64,000 bases of DNA from positions 32,552,653 through 32,616,652 of the forward strand of contig NC_079206.1 in NCBI RefSeq assembly GCF_026745355.1. The letters are read 5' to 3'. Of this stretch, positions 1 to 11,089 are shown piece after piece. The translations under genes and the position numbers were made by a program. Source of the DNA: Beta vulgaris subsp. vulgaris. Lineage: Eukaryota; Streptophyta; Magnoliopsida; Caryophyllales; Amaranthaceae. Every line of letters starts with the position of its first letter. Positions within the stretch are counted from its first letter, which is position 1. The notes under the pieces are model-generated. The model ran no database searches, was not told where the DNA came from, and saw only the letters and a list, made by a program, of their open reading frames with translations.

Positions 1-705
1 AAACACCAACAAACCACCCTAAAACCTGACTTTAAAAATATAACTTGTTTCAAATGTGGTAAAAAGGGTCATACTGCCAGATATTGTAGAGTTTCTAACA
101 AGATCCAAAATCTTGACCTAGATGATGAGACTCTAGGAAGAATTTCAGCTCTTCTAATAGAATCTTCTGATGAAGAGACTGAATCTTATAATTCTGCTGA
201 GAGTCATGGACCTCAGATTGATGAAATTGAATCCTCATCTTCGGAAGAAGATGAACCTTATACCCTAAACGTTCTAACCAAAGAACAAAGCCTTATCCTA
301 GATGTTATCCAGGATATTAGCAACCCTGATTTACAAAAACAATACCTTGAGCGCCTTCGTGAATCCCTTGAGGAAAAACCTAAAGAAAAATATCTCAACC
401 CCCCTCCCCCAGCACTGAACCATACAACCTCGCCTCTATTTTAGAAAAGAGGAGTTCTAGAAAGAAGCCAGAAAGAACCATACAGGATCTTCAAGCCGAA
501 GTTAAAACCATTAAACTGACATAAGAGATCTTAAAACAAAACAACAGCATGACTCTGCCATAATTCAACTTCTAACCTCTCATATTACTACAGACACCCC
601 TAACGAGAGTGATCCTGACACCGACCCAGGTGGAGAACCAAGCCTGTTGGTAATCCCAATAATTAAAGGTTTTACAATGTGGGAAAGTGTTGTTGAAGCT
701 AATAG
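1..705 (+). pseudogene. Endogenous pararetrovirus-like CCHC protein, C-terminal fragment
   Basis: An open frame enters from the window edge and stops at TAG 442-444 (147 codons). It holds a CX2CX4HX4C zinc knuckle at residues 16-29, then a long acidic, Ser/Glu-rich stretch and a helix-like segment. After the stop, coding-like sequence continues in frame 3 (about 441-521) and then frame 2 (about 518-705), so there are at least two frameshifts. A CCHC knuckle followed by an acidic tail is typical of the capsid region of plant Caulimoviridae and of related endogenous copies. An LTR-retrotransposon Gag is the main alternative. No movement protein, protease or RT is visible because the window starts here. 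The (AT)n tract at 711 abuts the end. This is a degenerate relic. Confidence 0.55.
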
Positions 706-708
706 GGA

Positions 709-710
<2 letters not shown>

Positions 711-756
<46 letters not shown>
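711..756. repeat. (AT)n microsatellite
   Basis: Uninterrupted AT dinucleotides directly after the pararetrovirus-like fragment. Confidence 0.95.
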
Positions 757-760
<4 letters not shown>

Positions 761-1110
761 GTTTGATATTTATGGATTTAAGGTAGGTTTTTTTTAGTAT
801 TTTATCTTCTTTTGTTCTTAGAACTCATGAAATTGTAAAGTATAATAATTCACTGTTTTTTTGCAATTTCTTTCAAATCTATTAATTTATAATTATCTGA
901 AATACCCTAGTATATTTAACAAAAAAATAATTTAGTTTGCATGTTTGGTATCTCATAAAGATCTCCATTTTTTCAATTGCATGGAATAAGTAACAAAAAA
1001 AGGCTTGGTTTGATATTTAACGATTGAAGGTAAGATTTTTTATTATTTTATCTTTCTTTTTTTCTTAGAACTGATAAAATTGTAAATTATAAATAATTCA
1101 CTGATTTTAA
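757..1110. repeat. Diverged direct repeat, two copies
   Basis: About 100 bases at 757-858 recur at 1008-1108 (starting TTGGTTTGATATTTA, ending near AATAATTCACTG), roughly 250 bases apart. They differ by scattered substitutions and small indels. A weaker third echo lies near 1400. No coding sense; this may be the remains of a tandem array. Confidence 0.6.
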
Positions 1111-2589
1111 TCATTCCATAAATAATACCTTTATTTCATTATTTTCAATATTATTTTCTAGATTTTAAAAACAGACTTACAATTATATCTTGTAAATTTT
1201 AATACTTACAGATGTACGGATTTTATTTATAGTTCATTTTCTCTATTATTTGTTATAATTTTTGTGGTAATAACTTTGATCACAAAATATCAAAATATAA
1301 TATTCGATTATATTATCAACTATAATGTACTGTAGAAATTTACATGTATGAAGTGTTCATTTAAATCTGTACATGAATGTTATAATCGAAAAAGAATTTT
1401 TTTTCAGGTTTTTATTTCATATGTATCTGCCTTTTCTGATTGCATGGAACAACTCAACAAAAATATCATATCTTATTTTACCTTATTCAAATTTAGGTAA
1501 GTTGTTGTACAGATTTTACTTATTATTTTGGTTCTCTTTTATAAAATTTAATATAATTCATGTTCAAAATTTATTATAATTTATATAATTCATGTTCAAT
1601 ATACACATTTTATAACATACATTATATTAAGTGCTTTTTTTGGCCAAATATTGGAGGGAAAAATAAATTGATGCATTACTATCTTGGATTCAATGCATCT
1701 AATACAAAAATAAGACTTTTTGATTTCTAGTAATAAAATAGTTACGTTAATCAATTGGTTTTCCTAATTTTATTGTGCTTATAACATACTAACATATAAT
1801 AGTTCATGATATTATCTATTATGATTGACTATACAAAATCAATTTTATTGATCGTTTTTGAAAATACATGCATGAAAGTAGTTATCTTTTACAAATTATT
1901 TTGTTATCTTATTGTTTTGTTAGTGACTTACCATTTCCTAACTGATTCTTTTGCCATGTTATTTTAGGCAAATAAGGCTCTGGAAGATTACTAAACCTTG
2001 CATTATATATTTCATATGTTCATTAGCACCAATACTCAATTAATAGAAGGTAACAAATTTATGCCGATTTACGTATATAATTTGATGATCTAATTTGGTG
2101 TGTTGATTATAAAGGGTGATTGAACATAATATATGATTATTTATAAGTTCAACTGAATTATAAATTGATTCAAATAGTGATTTAGAGCTGATTTGACTAA
2201 TTTTTGGTTCATGTGTACAATTAATTATCGATTGAAATAGTGACTTTGTGGTTTGATTGATGTTCTTTACCTAAACATTTATGATATGGAGCTCTTAAAA
2301 CAAACCACATAACCAAACATGTTATTTTGTCTTCCTTTTCTCAATATAAATGATGTTTGCAACAACTTGAATACTAATCTAAATTCTAAATTGACTTTAA
2401 ATGCCTAATCATATTTATAGTATACACATTATATATTATAACTTGCTACCCATTATGGAATGTAGAGGATTTAAAGTGGAGTAATAGAACTATATTTACC
2501 ACATCAAAGTTGAACCTAATAATTGCTATATTTATTATTGTTATTACAGTATCCACACAAATACAAAATAAAAGCAAAAAATAGTAGAA
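1111..2589. other. AT-rich intergenic sequence
   Basis: No supported gene. The 68-codon frame at 1373-1579 is low-complexity and hydrophobic, with no recognisable motif. Nothing else stands out. Confidence 0.6.
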
Positions 2590-4907
2590 AATGAAATACC
2601 ATTATAGATGTCGCCTAAAGCGCTTCTTAATATAATTTTACTTCTTCGAGAAGGAGAATGTTGTTCTTGTTGAGTATCAAACATTAACTAAACAAAAAAA
2701 AATATAAGCTCATGTTAGATGTAGCATAATGTCATCTACATAAAAGTAGTACTAATTATAATTTATAAAATATGCAACTCTCAAATATAATAACAAAAGA
2801 TAAAAACTACTTACCATGTATTATTCTTTGATTTTTGTTACGCTTTTGATGTAATTGTACTTCCTGTTTGCTCTCGCGAATCTGTAATTGTCCTTTTGAG
2901 TAGTCCATCCAGTCTTTATAATTGTTATATCTACTTTTCATTAGCTTGCACTTATTTTCCAAAGTTAGTCACGACTATGTACTTATTTAGTTATATAATG
3001 ACAAATCAAGTTGCTATTAAGAAATTAATACATTACCATTTGAAATATCACTCATAGGAGAGCGTTGACTTGTTAATTGATCTCGACTCCTTGTCGACAA
3101 AGTGGAGCATTGTGTTTTACTTGATCCTATTAAAAAATCGTATTTTTATCAAAATTCTAATATATATATTATTGTAGATAAGGTGATATAGGACTTAGCA
3201 TAAAAATAATAAAGTATGTATAGTGTTTATTGTATGTGAAAGTTCTTATTTAAATGAATTTATTATAGTTTCGAAAAAAATTGCATTTTATTAATAATTC
3301 CTTCACATTTTACATTTTACATGTCAAATTGCAATAAAAATTACAAATCAACAAATTCTTATGTTATTCGGACATACATAACTTTTGCGAAAATTTAAGG
3401 TAAGCATCTTCATTCTTATATATTTTACTAATTTATTATTATATTTTATTGATTTAGAAAATGTCCTACTAAATCGTGCACAATAAGCTTTTAATGTTCA
3501 AATTTGATATTTCATCTAAAGATTAAATTTTTATCATAATAATTAGTTATTGTAATTTATTTTTATATAAGTTGTAATGTAATAATTCGATTCATTGTAT
3601 TTATTAGAAATTAGGTGGAATAACAAATTTGATATATAAAAATCTTATTAAATGATTTGAGGACTATATACCTAATGTGATCACCATTTCGTTTTGAACA
3701 TCCTCCCCTATTCACATATATTTCCTTTTTGGTAAGCTTGGATCCTCATTTATCGTTAGTCATCTCGTGTGCATGAATAGGTCGAATTATTTAGACAAAA
3801 ATGACTCTAGGTAGATTCATATGTTGTTTGAGGAAAATTATCAACCATTTGGTATTGGTAGCAATACATGGTATTTATATGATTGGACTATATATCAATT
3901 TATAGATAGCAAATATGAAAAACTTGATTGTAGGCTTAATTTGAGTTGTCATATATTACCTAGTACTATTTTATACGAATCGTGAAAATTAGCTATTTTT
4001 TCTTACTAAATAATGACAACGATAACACCATCATTTTCTTTAGCTATTAAGATATTGGTTCATTTCCTCAGTATGGGTTGTCCATAGCACACAATTCAAG
4101 CTTGTATTACTAATAACAATATGCGTCGAATTCACATATAATACTAATAAATATATGTATATGAAAAGTCTATGTTATTAGTAATTAAAGAACAACTAAT
4201 AGTAGATAAATTAAAGGTTACCATATGTCAACCAACTCAATAGTCATCATTGGAGATTTAGCCATTTTAGTAATTCCACTATATCCCGTGAGTTGTCCAA
4301 TGACATCTATTAGATAATATAAGATATGTGTTACATTTATGTACCAAGTATGATATTATCAAATTCATAATAATTTAAACCTTACCAATATAATACATAT
4401 CTGGTAACCGCTTTGCTATAATATCATCAAATTAAGCAAAACTGAATCCAAACTTTGAAATATTGAGAACTCGACATTCCTCAATGTGTAATCCATAATT
4501 CAGTGATAATACACAATTATGGGTTGTTGACTTTCCCATAGCACCATTTTCCCGAACCAAAAAATTGGAAAATTGTCTAAATTCACCCTCTTTAATACTT
4601 GGCATAAATTGCATTATTAGTCCTTTCCGACAACTAGTTTGAATTTTACTCCCCTAAAAAGAATTTTTTTAAAGATTAATACAACATAAAATTAACGACA
4701 TATGTACACTCTAAATGTTATAGCCCTATTTGCGCTTACCTCAACGTCCATCAAGACCATTTCAATGCTTTCAGTTTCAAGTTGATTTTTGAAATTAGGC
4801 CTCTTCCAAATCCTAATAATTCGAACCTCAATAGTGCATAATTTCATCCCTTTCACAATTTTACTAATAGAAACAATTTTCTTCTCATTTTGTCTTTTGG
4901 AAGCCAT
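2590..4907 (-). pseudogene. RPA70-like OB-fold protein (RFA1 family), multi-exon pseudogene
   Basis: Minus-strand exons assemble with consistent splice sites. Exon 1 is 4907-4740, starting at ATG and ending at GTAAG. Exon 2 is 4653-4386, exon 3 is 4306-4222, and exon 4 is about 4110-3990. The protein resembles the N-terminal OB-folds of plant replication protein A 70-kDa subunit B/D-like proteins: 'IVSISKIVKGMK', 'SIEMVLMD', then 'DVIGQLTGYSGITKMAKSP' and 'LNCVLWTTHTEEMNQYL'. An in-frame TAA at 4434-4432 and a frameshift after 'NQYL' in exon 4 disable it. Possible later exons with splice-like borders lie at 3126-3037, about 2960-2829 and 2690-2600, ending in a basic Ser/Arg-rich tail; these are weaker. 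RPA-like genes are often carried by plant Helitrons, but no Helitron ends were found around this copy, so a decayed host paralogue is equally possible. Confidence 0.75.
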
Positions 4908-5806
4908 TATGAGAAATGTGAATGAGTTCTAAAATAAATGATTTGTTAGTTGTGCTAAATGTACACAATAAAAGTGTGATGAAGTAGTATTTTTATAGGC
5001 AACCACATAACGCTACACAATAGAGACATCACGTAAAAAATGGCAAGATATGTTCAATCCACTTAGGGACTAATTTGTGATTAAGTCTTTCAATTCAAAT
5101 TAGGGAGATATGATTAAAGCAAATTAGGAATGATTTGTTTAAGTATATTAAGATATATGATAAAATCAACCTAACATGTTAAGAATATAAACATAATGGA
5201 AATTAGTATCAATTTAACTGAGTGAATTTGGGTTGATTATATTGATTGATATTACTCACAATCTATATATTGATTGATGGAGAGAATTTGGGTATAGTAT
5301 ATTGATTTATGAAGTTAATTTCGGGTGATTAAATATTAATATTTCCAAACCAACAATTAAACAATTTTGGTTATCATTTTTTGGATCATATAAATTGATC
5401 TACATATAGTTTAGAAAAATACAATTAAACAAAGTGGAAAAAATTTGTTCATTTATAGAAAAGATTTGGAGAATATATAATAGGAGATACGGTCCAATAA
5501 ATCTGATTCAAATTATAAGCAAATGATTTCCTTCCTAATATAATAAGCTTTTAAAATGCACGATTATTATTTGTTAATACACCTATACTTTTTTTTGAAT
5601 GCTTATTGTTCAATATTTTGTACATCTTTATATGTACGTTTTATAATTGAAAAAACATATACATTTTTATATCGCAGAAAATAGGACTAATACTTTACTT
5701 AAAATTGCTTTAAAAATCCCAAATAGAACTTATATATCTTGAAAAGAAGTATCTATTCCTCCTATAGCCAAATTTTTCAATGAAAATTTATCTAACATAA
5801 TAATAG
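4908..5806. other. AT-rich spacer with a gene-fragment echo
   Basis: No complete gene. About 5690-5790 is weakly similar to the 3' end of the 12799-13032 minus-strand ORF on the other side of CACTA-1. It has the same order of GG/SGI, a short acidic stretch and a Phe-rich end, but with an in-frame stop. Confidence 0.35.
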
Positions 5807-5837
5807 CACTAGTGGAAAAAACCTTATATGTCACTTT

Positions 5838-6003
5838 GTATCAGATGCAGTTTTTTTTTATAAAACCGCATCTGAAAATCAACCCAAAAATTGGTGGGAA
5901 ATTTGGCAAATATAATCGAATGCGGTCCAAAAAAAACTGCATCAGATTTAATATCTGATGTGGTTTTTATGAACCTGATGCGGTTCTGGGGATCGCATCC
6001 GAA
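5838..6003. repeat. CACTA-1 left subterminal repeats
   Basis: At least seven copies, in both orientations, of a motif near CTGATGCGGTTTT / AAAACCGCATCAG. They match the copies at the right end. In En/Spm such motifs bind the regulatory TnpA protein; that role is inferred here. Confidence 0.8.
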
Positions 6004-6603
6004 AATCATGTGCTAAATGACTTCGCTCAAAAAACCCGCCCTTAGTCTAAACACAAATTTCTTCCTTCAAAAAAACTCATCGCACGAACAACTTGTGCCA
6101 CTACCACTACGACTGCCCCAGCTCCACACCACTGCCCACGCTGGCGACTTGCCACCACCACCAATGCCGGCGAGTGCCCCAACTCCACATCTCAGTATTG
6201 CACACCACCACCAACGCCAGCGACTTGCGCACGTGAAGATTCGCCACTACCAGCTGGGCTAGTTTCGCGCCACCACTGCCCTAGTTTCGCGTCACCACTT
6301 TTGCCCTAGTTTTGCGCCACCACTGCTGCTCCCTAGCTTCGTTCCTCCTCCTCCCCTTCCTAAACAACTACATTACCACCTTTTCATAGCTAAGTAACTA
6401 AAATTTCATAACTTTTATTGTAATCTCATAAATTTATAATTCATTGTAATTTTATGAATAATTGTTAGTGAAATTAGGTTGTATAATAGTTTAAGGGTTT
6501 AAATTTTATTCATTTGAGTTAATTTAATTTTAATTGGAGTAGTTAGTTTGATTTTAGAGGTTAAAAAACTAGGTCTTTGTGGTAGGATGAGTATGATTGT
6601 TAT

Positions 6604-7230
6604 TTTTGTAGTTTAGTTTAATTTAGTTTAGTTTAGTTTAGTTTAGTTTAGTATAGTTTAGTTTAGTTTAGTTTAGTTTAGTTTAGTTTAGTTTAGTTTA
6701 GTTTAGTTTAGTTTAGTTTAGTTTAGTTTAGTTTAGTTTAGTTTAGTTTAGTTTAGTTTAGTTTAGTTTAGTTTAATTTAGTTTAGTTTAGTTTAGTTCA
6801 GTTCAGTTTAGTTCAATTCAGTTCAGTTCAATTCAGTTCAGTTCAGTTCAGTTCGTTCAGTTCAGTTCAGTTCAGTTCAGTTCAGTTCAGTTCAGTTCAG
6901 TTCAGTTCAGTTGAGTTCAGTTCAGTTCAGTTCAGTTCAGTTCAGTTCAGTTCAGTTCAGTTCAGTTCAGTTCAGTTCAGTTCAGTTCAGTTCAGTTCAG
7001 TTCAGTTCAGTTCAGTTCAGTTCAGTTCAGTTCAGTTCAGTTCAGTTCAGTTCAGTTCAGTTCAGTTCAGTTCAGTTCAGTTCAGTTCAGTTCAGTTCAG
7101 TTCAGTTCAGTTCAGTTCAGTTCAGTTCAGTTCAGTTCAGTTCAGTTCAGTTCAGTTTAGTTTAGTTTAGTTTAGTTTAGTTCAGTTCAGTTTAGTTTAG
7201 TTTAGTTCAGTTTTGTTTAGTTTAGTTTAC
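6604..7230. repeat. AGTTT / AGTTC pentanucleotide array
   Basis: About 625 bases of pentanucleotide repeats. An AGTTT block (6604-6800) passes into a long, nearly pure AGTTC block (6830-7155), then returns to AGTTT. The internal switch implies spread of a single-base variant by slippage. The frame through it (SSVQF repeats) is not a gene. Confidence 0.95.
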
Positions 7231-7529
7231 TTTGGTAATTTATACTAATTTGAACTTTAAACTTTGTTGTTGATTATTGAAGCTAGCTAGTGACGGAGTG
7301 CTAGTGACGGACTGTTGAGTTCCATTTCCCTATTTACAACCTTGATATTGGTATGTTATCGCTCATATTTAACTTTCTTTAATTTCGTATTAGTAAATTG
7401 GTTTATATGTGTAAATTGATTTATATGTGCAAATATGTATATATGTATCGTTGAATTAAGATTAGATCTAAAATGCTTTGTTTCTCAAAAACCTATGTAT
7501 ATATGCATCATCATGTCATATGCCTAGAT

Positions 7530-7800
7530 ACCCGTTCGAGACTTACTCATTAGGAGTAAGTCTTGAATAGTCCCCGGTTTGGGACTGTTCTTAGATGTTT
7601 AATCTCACTTAGGTGGTGAATGTATGTCTTTATTTCGATTCTATAGAGGAAAATCTTGGCTCGTCGTTTCCCTACTTTTGTTCTCTGGGTACATATGTAG
7701 ATATAAGTAACTATATACCTACATCGTGTACTTGGAGAACTGTAGGGAAATGCTGCCGGATTTTCTATAGAATCAAAAAGAAGACATACATTCACTAGTG
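7530..7800 (+). other. CACTA-1 transposase leader with conserved hairpins
   Basis: A short palindrome at 7540-7562 (ACTTACTC...GAGTAAGT) is followed by a long imperfect inverted repeat. The arm at 7617-7705 pairs with 7710-7798. The same block occurs inverted at about 37080-37310 in CACTA-2, including the segments around GTACTTGGAGAACTGTAGGG and CTGGGTACATATGT. It lies just upstream of the TnpD start in both elements, so it is probably untranslated leader or intron. Confidence 0.7.
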
Positions 7801-7982
7801 AGATTTGACATCTAAGGATGGGTTAGTTAGGAGTGATAAGGACCCTTGGAAAGCATGCCTAATTTCATTAAATGTATATCGTTCATATATAAACTTTAAT
7901 CATGTAATTAAGTTCGTTATTGACATGAGGTACTTATTGCTTGTGTGTAATTAGAGATCTGATTGAAATGAATCGTTAATGG

Positions 7983-8252
7983 ATGTATGGTAGTCGTGAC
8001 ACGAGTGAATTCGTGGATGAGGTATTTGAATTTTGTGATGCTGCATTAAGTCATTAGGCTGCGACGGGAACTGAGGGGTTTTATTGTCCTTGTGTTGATT
8101 GTGGCAATGTGGGGATGGTTAGTAACATTGGGTCGCTGAGGGAGCATATATTTTGTCGTGAGTTTAGGCAAGACTACCATGTATGGGTTTGGCACGGTGA
8201 GGAGGGTATATATGATGGTGGGAATGTTGTTGTTAACGATGTGCATGAAAGA
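7983..8252 (+). pseudogene. TnpD transposase-associated domain (PF13963-like), fragment
   Basis: From 7980 the frame reads W-M-Y-G-S followed by 'SEFVDEVFEFCDAA'. An in-frame TAG at 8055-8057 interrupts it before 'CPCVDCGN', 'LREHIFCREF' and a Trp-His-Gly motif. This is the N-terminal zinc-coordinating domain found at the start of plant CACTA TnpD transposases. The catalytic Transposase_21 region and the DUF4216/DUF4218 regions do not follow, so the element cannot supply transposase. The stop codon and the deletion make it a pseudogene. Confidence 0.85.
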
Positions 8253-9726
8253 GGTGAAATGAAGCAACTAAAGTATTCAATCATATTGATCTATTCAATT
8301 CATATCTATTAAGTATTAACTAAGTAAGTTGAATGTTTTTCGATTTCAATCAATAGGTTTTAGAGAGAATAAAGAAGCCCAACGAAAGCAAGGAGGACTC
8401 ACCTCCTCTACAAAAGGCGAAGGAAAAGGAGGGTTCAAGCAAGCCAAAGAAGGCGATTTCGGGGGAAGGAACGCAAGTATCCAAAGGTTGAAGTCCCCAA
8501 TAAAACCCTCCTAAACCTACTTGGATCGAGTCATCAACGCTTCAAGGTCTCAGTAAGGCATGCTCGTGGCTACATGCAAATATGCATGATATGCCGGATT
8601 ATACACCTTTGGAGGTTAAGTTGGGTACCACGGAATTCAACTACCACGAGGAAGCGTCGACATGGGTGTCCAAGGATGATGTGAAAGAGTTCCTTTGCGA
8701 AGATATGTTGAATGTTTCGTGAATTCAAGCATTCATGAGGTATAACATTGGTACTTATGAAATGTATGAACTTTCTTTGCAATATCTAATAATATATTTA
8801 TCTTATGTATATGATTGTGCTTTGAATTGAAGATTACTCCAAGAGTCTCCTTGTGGACACGGTCAGTTTGGGTGGTTATGTCCATATTTCGTCCGAGCTG
8901 ACAGCTGTTTGCAAAACCCAGCTGAGGTTAAGGAGTATATTAGGCTATGTCTCCAAACAACTAAACGTTCACAACATAAGTTCATATTTGCCCCTTGTTT
9001 TGAAGAGTATAGTTCTTAACCTCATCCATTTTTAACACTTAGTAATTATTATACAATACAAATATGTACTCACATGATTGTTTCGTAACTTGATTTTATG
9101 ATTTTAGTGCCCATTGGTCGCTTCTTGTGATTTCTCCTTCAAACAACACAATATATCAGTTTGATTCTGCAGCTCAACATACACCACGATCCTTACTCCT
9201 CAAATCATGCATAAATAGGTATGTTTATTATTAGCTCCAACACATTTCACTAATTTCTTCCTTTGTCCGATTCTCACATGAAATTAAAATAACTACAACT
9301 GCTTGAAGAAGGTTGGGAGAATAGGAAGAGTTCCTCAGTGGAAAGCAATGAAGTAATTCATATTATTTTTCTATTTCTTTCTTTAATTTTACAAAAAACA
9401 AACATGTATGTTTCTTACATGATTTTTTAATGTGATTCTATAATTAGTGTGCTCAACAACCCGGGGGAACCGAGTCTGGCTACTATGTATTGAGGTTCAT
9501 GTTCGATATAGCCTCAAATTACAAGGTATTGGTCCTGGTTGGCAAACAAAGTTTAGAGTTTAGCTGTTAAAGTTTAGAGTTTGCTGTTAGAGTTTTAACT
9601 TTTTATTTAGTGGATATGACTGCGGATTTGACTGCTGTTTATATAAATGTGTTTGGTAAAACTTAGTTGTTTGATAAAAGCTGATAAGTATATTATGGTG
9701 TAAAATGACAATTATAGACATTGGTC

Positions 9727-9735
9727 ATTATTATT

Positions 9736-9822
<87 letters not shown>
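9727..9822. repeat. (ATT)n/(AAT)n microsatellite
   Basis: ATT triplets switch to AAT and back to ATT, giving a self-complementary tract. The poly-Asn/Ile frames across it are artefacts. Confidence 0.95.
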
Positions 9823-9823
<1 letters not shown>

Positions 9824-9949
9824 TCCCTTTTGTCACCCACCACAAGCCACTACCGACCAAATTCCACAATCCCATTCTTTCTCCTCCTCTCCTCTTTCTC
9901 TTTCACTTCCAATCTATCCCCACTGATTTCATTTTGAAAAAAAAATCTA

Positions 9950-10150
9950 AATTATCATCATCATCAATCCTTCATCAAAACCACCATCTCATCGTCATCA
10001 TCAATCCTTCATCAAGAATCATCATCATCATCAAGTATTATCATCATTATCCTCAAGTATTATCAAGAATCATCATCATCATCAAGTATTATTATCATCA
10101 TCCTCAAGTATTATCAAGAATCATCATCATCAATCGCATTCGTTCAACTC
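9950..10150. repeat. Imperfect ATC/TCA-rich repeats
   Basis: Units resembling CAAGTATTATCATCATC and ATCAAGAATCATCATC recur several times. Low-complexity sequence inside the CACTA-1 intron. Confidence 0.7.
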
Positions 10151-10351
10151 AGCATCATCTAAATTATCATCACTGTTCATCATCACCAGGCAGCGCATCT
10201 CCATTAGCGGTTCTTCATCAATGGTGGTGGTTGGTGGTGGTGGTTATTCTGGTGGATGTCGGTAGTGGTGTTTATGATGGTTGATTTTGGTGGAGTTGTT
10301 GGTGGTGGAAGTCATGGTGGTTTTGCACTGGGTTAATAATGATACTTAATG

Positions 10352-10476
10352 AACCAAGGATGTCTTGGCCTAGTGGTTAAGATTGAGGTGCTGTGAACGA
10401 TAGGTCACAGGTTCGAATCCCCCCTCCCCTTCTTTGTACTTTGTACCGCCATTGTGGCTCATATGGATCCAAAAAA
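10352..10476 (+). mobile_element. tRNA-derived SINE with 17-bp target duplication
   Basis: Box A-like TGGCCTAGTGGTTAAG lies at about 10366-10381 and box B GGTTCGAATCC at 10410-10420, followed by a short unrelated tail and an A-run. Perfect 17-bp direct repeats (AATAATGATACTTAATG) flank it at 10335-10351 and 10477-10493. Internal Pol III promoter, 3' A-run and target duplication define a SINE. It is not a tRNA gene, because no acceptor stem or cloverleaf forms. Confidence 0.93.
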
Positions 10477-10619
10477 AATAATGATACTTAATGTTGGGTA
10501 AAATTGTCTTCAAGTTTTTTGTTTTGTAAAACTCTGAACAAAACGTTGCATTTTGCAACGTTTTTGTTTTGAGAGTTTTGACTCCAAAACTCCTTTACAA
10601 ACCTCTCCTCACCAAACAT

Positions 10620-10974
10620 TAGGGGTGTTCAAAGTCGGATATCGGATCGGATCTGATCCGAAAATTTCGGATCAAGGAAATTGCGATCCGAATCCAATCC
10701 GAAATTTTCGGATATCCGAACTTTTCGGATCGGATCACCGGGTTTTGGGATCGGATAGCGGGTTTTCGGATCGGATCACCGGATTTTCGGATCGGGTCCG
10801 TTGAATTTTTTGAAAAATCCCGATCCATATCCGATCCGAAAACCGAAATTTTTTCCGGGTACCCAATCCGAAATATCCGAAATCTCAAAATCGGATCGGA
10901 TATCCGAAATTTCGGATCGGATCGGCGGATTTTCGGATCGGATATTTCGGATCGGATATTTTTGCACACCCCTA
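10620..10974. mobile_element. hAT-type MITE with GGATCGGAT-rich interior
   Basis: The ends are TAGGGGTG and CACCCCTA. An 8-bp target duplication with one mismatch flanks them (CCAAACAT 10612-10619; CCAAACAC 10975-10982). The interior is a dense set of TCGGATCGGAT / ATCCGATCCGA units in both orientations. It is 355 bp with no transposase. The 8-bp duplication and short inverted ends point to hAT. The frames across it are not genes. Confidence 0.85.
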
Positions 10975-11089
10975 CCAAACACCCATATTAGAGGTTTGAC
11001 TGGTCAAAACTCTAAAACGGGTTCAAAACCTCTAAAAGCTGTTGAAAAAGCTCATTGCCAAACAACGCCATTATACATGACAACCCATC

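Noticed and set aside
6604..6800. Telomere-like TTTAG repeats
   Set aside because: The unit is five bases (GTTTA), not the plant telomeric TTTAGGG, and it grades into AGTTC.
6911..7165. 84-residue ORF of SSVQF repeats
   Set aside because: Product of the AGTTC microsatellite; no independent coding signal.
9693..10284. Poly-Asn/Ile ORFs on both strands
   Set aside because: Microsatellite and ATC-rich repeat translated by chance.
10366..10420. tRNA gene
   Set aside because: A and B boxes are present, but there is no acceptor or anticodon stem; target duplication and A-run make it a SINE.
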